Assembly (NCBI GenBank): GCA_027622115.1
Contig: JAQBZS010000005.1
Location: 1 to 22,524, forward strand
DNA from: Planctomycetota bacterium
GTDB taxonomy: Bacteria; Planctomycetota; Planctomycetia; Planctomycetales; Planctomycetaceae
Direction: 5' to 3'
DNA: 22,524 bases
A program made the position numbers and the translations under genes. The notes under the pieces are model-generated. The model did no database searches and was not told the origin of the DNA. It worked only from the letters and a program-made list of their open reading frames with translations. This document shows positions 20,401 to 22,524 of this stretch, piece after piece; within the stretch, counting starts at the first letter, position 1, and each line of letters begins with the position of its first letter.

Positions 20401-22242
20401 TCATAAGGAATCCAAAACCTGAGTGGAATCGGATTCCGCATTGGCGGCGCTGGATTGTCCGGTTGCAATGCTGCCTAGATCGAAACCTTCGGCCAATGTT
20501 GCCTGCGGCGCACCAGGGGCGGGGGCTTGGTCGGTCGATTCCTCAAGGTCTTCGATTTCAACTTCCGCCCACCACGCTGCGGCTTCGCGACTCGTCCACT
20601 CTCCGGCGGCGGCACAGGCGGCCAGGGCTGCATCCAGGTCCGCCGCGCTTTGGAAACGATCTTCCGGCTTCTTGGCCAGTGCTTTCTCGATCACGGCTTC
20701 CAAGTCCGGCGGGATGTCCGCGCGAATGCTGGATGGCCGCGGTGCCGGTTTGGATCGTAACGCCAGGACCGTCTTCAAGACGTTGTCCTCGCGGAAGGGA
20801 ACTCGACCAGTGGTGAGCAAAAACAGGACGGAACCCACCGAATAGATATCGCTGCGTTCATCGGCAATCCCGGTGGTTTGCTCGGGCGACATGTACTGTG
20901 GAGTGCCGGTCACGGTTCCGGCCATCGTGAGGTTGGTGTCCATCGACCCCATCCCGGTTTGCGTTCCGGTGGGAGCCGTGAGTGTGTCTTGCAGATCTAG
21001 GTCCGCAATGTCGCGTGGAGCCGACAGTTCGTCGGGCGTTTCCATCTTTGACTTTACCAATCCAAAATCTAGCAGCTTGGCAACGTCGTGAACTCCGCCG
21101 CGTTCGGTGACGATGATGTTGCTGGCCTTGATGTCGCGATGCAGCAGGCCATGTGAATGAGCTTCGTTGAGCGCTTGGCAGGTTTGCCGCACCAAGTGGA
21201 TCGCTCGACCGGCCGGCAACGGACCATGACATTCCACCAATTCCTGCAAATTCAGCCCCGGTAGATACTCCATCACATAGTAAAACGTGCCGTCTTCGTG
21301 GACTCCGTAGTCATAGATGTCAATCGTATTCCAATGGCTGAGCTGCGCGGTGGCCTGCACTTCTCGTTCAAATCGCATGAGCGCCGTCGGGTCGCCCGCC
21401 TGTTCCGGCTTGATCAACTTGATGGCACACGGGCGAGCCAACAGTCTGTGTTGAGCCAAATGGACTTCGCCCATTCCACCTTCACCGAGGCGTTTGAGCA
21501 ATTTGTATTGCCCGAGTTCTCGGCCCTCGAAGACTTCTTCTTGGAGCGAGTTGATGATGTGGGTGCCGAAGACGGCACAGAACGAGCCCAATCCGAGGCT
21601 CATCGCCGTGTCGAGAACTTGATCGGCAATCAACACCTCGGCCACGAGCGGATGGCAGGTGCTGGTATAGAGCGCGGTCAACGGCAACACGAAGGCCAGC
21701 GGCCCAAACGTCAATGCGGCTCGCTTCCAGCCCGCGGGAATGATCATTCCAAAGAACACCAACAACAGCCAATAAACGGACGACGTCTTGAACGCGGCAA
21801 GCGTGAGAGCCGCGTTGCCCTTTTCGGCCTCTTGCAACATCAGTGCGTGTTGATAGATGGCAAAAAAGGCGAAGGTCATTCCGAAGATGACCAATTGAAA
21901 TCGCCGCAATTGGGTGACGGACCATCGCCGTTCGCCTCGTAGCAGCAAGAAACACGCTGCGGAGGCCAGCACCACGGTCGTGTGAATCACCTTCTCCGGT
22001 GAGCCGATAAAGATGCCGCGAAACAAGAACATCGCGCCGCCCATGCACAGCACCATCGCCACCGTGCGAACGCGTCGATGTAGCAGCGCCCGCATGGGAG
22101 AATCGGTCGCGTCCACCACAAATTCCACTGCGGCCTTGCCGGGTGAAACTGGTTTGGGCGAGTCATCTTTGGCGGACTGTTTCGGAATCGCATCCAGCGT
22201 TTCGGCATCACCGTCCGGGTCTGCGTTTTTCGAAGAATTCAT
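20401..22242 (-). CDS. Membrane Ser/Thr protein kinase with N-terminal multi-helix domain
   Basis: A 613-residue eukaryotic-like (Hanks-type) kinase. After a polar N-terminus there are about six membrane helices (roughly 61-80, 85-101, 115-135, 154-172, 175-194 and 214-231), then a cytoplasmic kinase domain (about 247-540). Catalytic landmarks are the G-loop GEGGMGEV (253-260), Lys275 in CAIKLI, the catalytic loop HRDIKASN (368-375), DFG (392-394) and the SPE motif (452-454). The activation segment between DFG and SPE is about 57 residues, longer than the typical ~25, and Thr/Asp-rich. An acidic Ala-rich tail follows. All catalytic residues are present, so it should be active. The N-terminal helices are unusual, since most bacterial kinases put the kinase first. 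The ATG at 22242 was chosen because the upstream extension looks non-coding; the Shine-Dalgarno is weak. Confidence 0.88.
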   Translation of the reverse strand: MNSSKNADPDGDAETLDAIPKQSAKDDSPKPVSPGKAAVEFVVDATDSPMRALLHRRVRTVAMVLCMGGAMFLFRGIFIGSPEKVIHTTVVLASAACFLLLRGERRWSVTQLRRFQLVIFGMTFAFFAIYQHALMLQEAEKGNAALTLAAFKTSSVYWLLLVFFGMIIPAGWKRAALTFGPLAFVLPLTALYTSTCHPLVAEVLIADQVLDTAMSLGLGSFCAVFGTHIINSLQEEVFEGRELGQYKLLKRLGEGGMGEVHLAQHRLLARPCAIKLIKPEQAGDPTALMRFEREVQATAQLSHWNTIDIYDYGVHEDGTFYYVMEYLPGLNLQELVECHGPLPAGRAIHLVRQTCQALNEAHSHGLLHRDIKASNIIVTERGGVHDVAKLLDFGLVKSKMETPDELSAPRDIADLDLQDTLTAPTGTQTGMGSMDTNLTMAGTVTGTPQYMSPEQTTGIADERSDIYSVGSVLFLLTTGRVPFREDNVLKTVLALRSKPAPRPSSIRADIPPDLEAVIEKALAKKPEDRFQSAADLDAALAACAAAGEWTSREAAAWWAEVEIEDLEESTDQAPAPGAPQATLAEGFDLGSIATGQSSAANAESDSTQVLDSL

Positions 22243-22355
22243 GGAGCGGCCTATCTTGGGCGACCACGGCGCGCAGTACGACCGCAGGTGCGTGTGAAAA
22301 GAATGCTTCGATTGTTGTGACGCCGTCCCGAGAACGCAAACGGTCGATTCACGGC

Positions 22356-22381
22356 GAACAGGTAGCACGGAACCTGTTCCG
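22356..22381. repeat. Overlapping inverted repeats upstream of the kinase
   Basis: GAACAGGT (22356-22363) pairs with ACCTGTTC (22372-22379), and CGGAAC (22368-22373) pairs with GTTCCG (22376-22381). The two stems share bases and so are mutually exclusive. This may be a dispersed palindrome or an operator. It lies about 115 bp upstream of the kinase start. Confidence 0.4.
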
Positions 22382-22475
22382 CGTTTGCGGGATATCTCCG
22401 CGAAGCGAACGATGCGGCAACTCAGTAGCACGGGATCATTGTCACGTGACCGCTCGGGACAATGGTCCCAAGCTA

Positions 22476-22524
22476 GTGCGCCTGTGAGCGCATCGGATCA
22501 GCGAGGTGTAAGTCCTCGCCGGGG
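22476..22524 (+). mobile_element. Possible 5' end of a group II intron (cut by window edge)
   Basis: From 22476 the sequence begins GTGCGCC, matching the GTGCG 5' consensus of bacterial group II introns. It folds into a small hairpin, TGCGC (22477-22481) with GCGCA (22488-22492), followed by GCGAGG-TGTAAGT-CCTCGC (22501-22519). The GGTGTAAGTCC word resembles the GGTGNAAGTCC segment I recall from domain I of many bacterial introns. Immediately upstream is a hairpin, GGGAC-AATG-GTCCC (22456-22469), the type of site favoured by class C introns. The catalytic core and maturase would lie beyond the window. Confidence 0.45.

Overview
The window looks like chromosomal DNA of a planctomycete. The evidence is a DUF1559 prepilin-like protein followed by a small regulatory-like lipoprotein, a Tat-exported sugar phosphate isomerase-type TIM barrel, a membrane-anchored Ser/Thr kinase, a very large IleRS with planctomycete-style insertions, and a high-G+C genome with sparse operons. 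No species is named. No rRNA, tRNA or CRISPR array was seen.

Layout. 1-3198 (minus): a XerD-type recombinase, a HlyD-like membrane fusion protein and a secreted orphan MacB periplasmic domain. 3376-4320 (plus): a TIM-barrel protein. 4283-8543 (minus): a tightly coupled three-gene operon encoding an acyl-ACP-reductase-like/class III aminotransferase fusion, a FemAB/GNAT-like transferase (PF04339 type) and a formyltransferase-like protein; the successive genes overlap by ATGA. 8923-12795 (plus): isoleucyl-tRNA synthetase. 12912-14612 (plus): a solitary GmrSD-like DUF262/DUF1524 protein of lower G+C. 14743-16162 (plus): DUF1559 protein and lipoprotein. 16203-20030 (minus): a 1275-residue FtsX/MacB-type permease. 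20401-22242 (minus): a kinase with an N-terminal six-helix membrane domain. The last ~49 bases look like the 5' end of a group II intron.

The most interesting part is the minus-strand operon at 4283-8543. An acyl-ACP reductase-like domain (thioester to aldehyde) fused to an aminotransferase (aldehyde to amine), followed by an acyl/aminoacyl-type transferase and a formyltransferase, suggests a route to modified long-chain amines. This is inference from domain logic. In this strain the operon appears to be decaying: the reductase reading frame continues upstream of the apparent start but is cut by an in-frame TAA (8391-8393), and the formyltransferase loses its second half at a sequence that looks like an insertion-sequence end.

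Other signals are a nested palindromic repeat inserted in frame in ileS (11557-11624), a switch to strong C-over-G bias in the 3' third of ileS, and export components without an ATPase in view.
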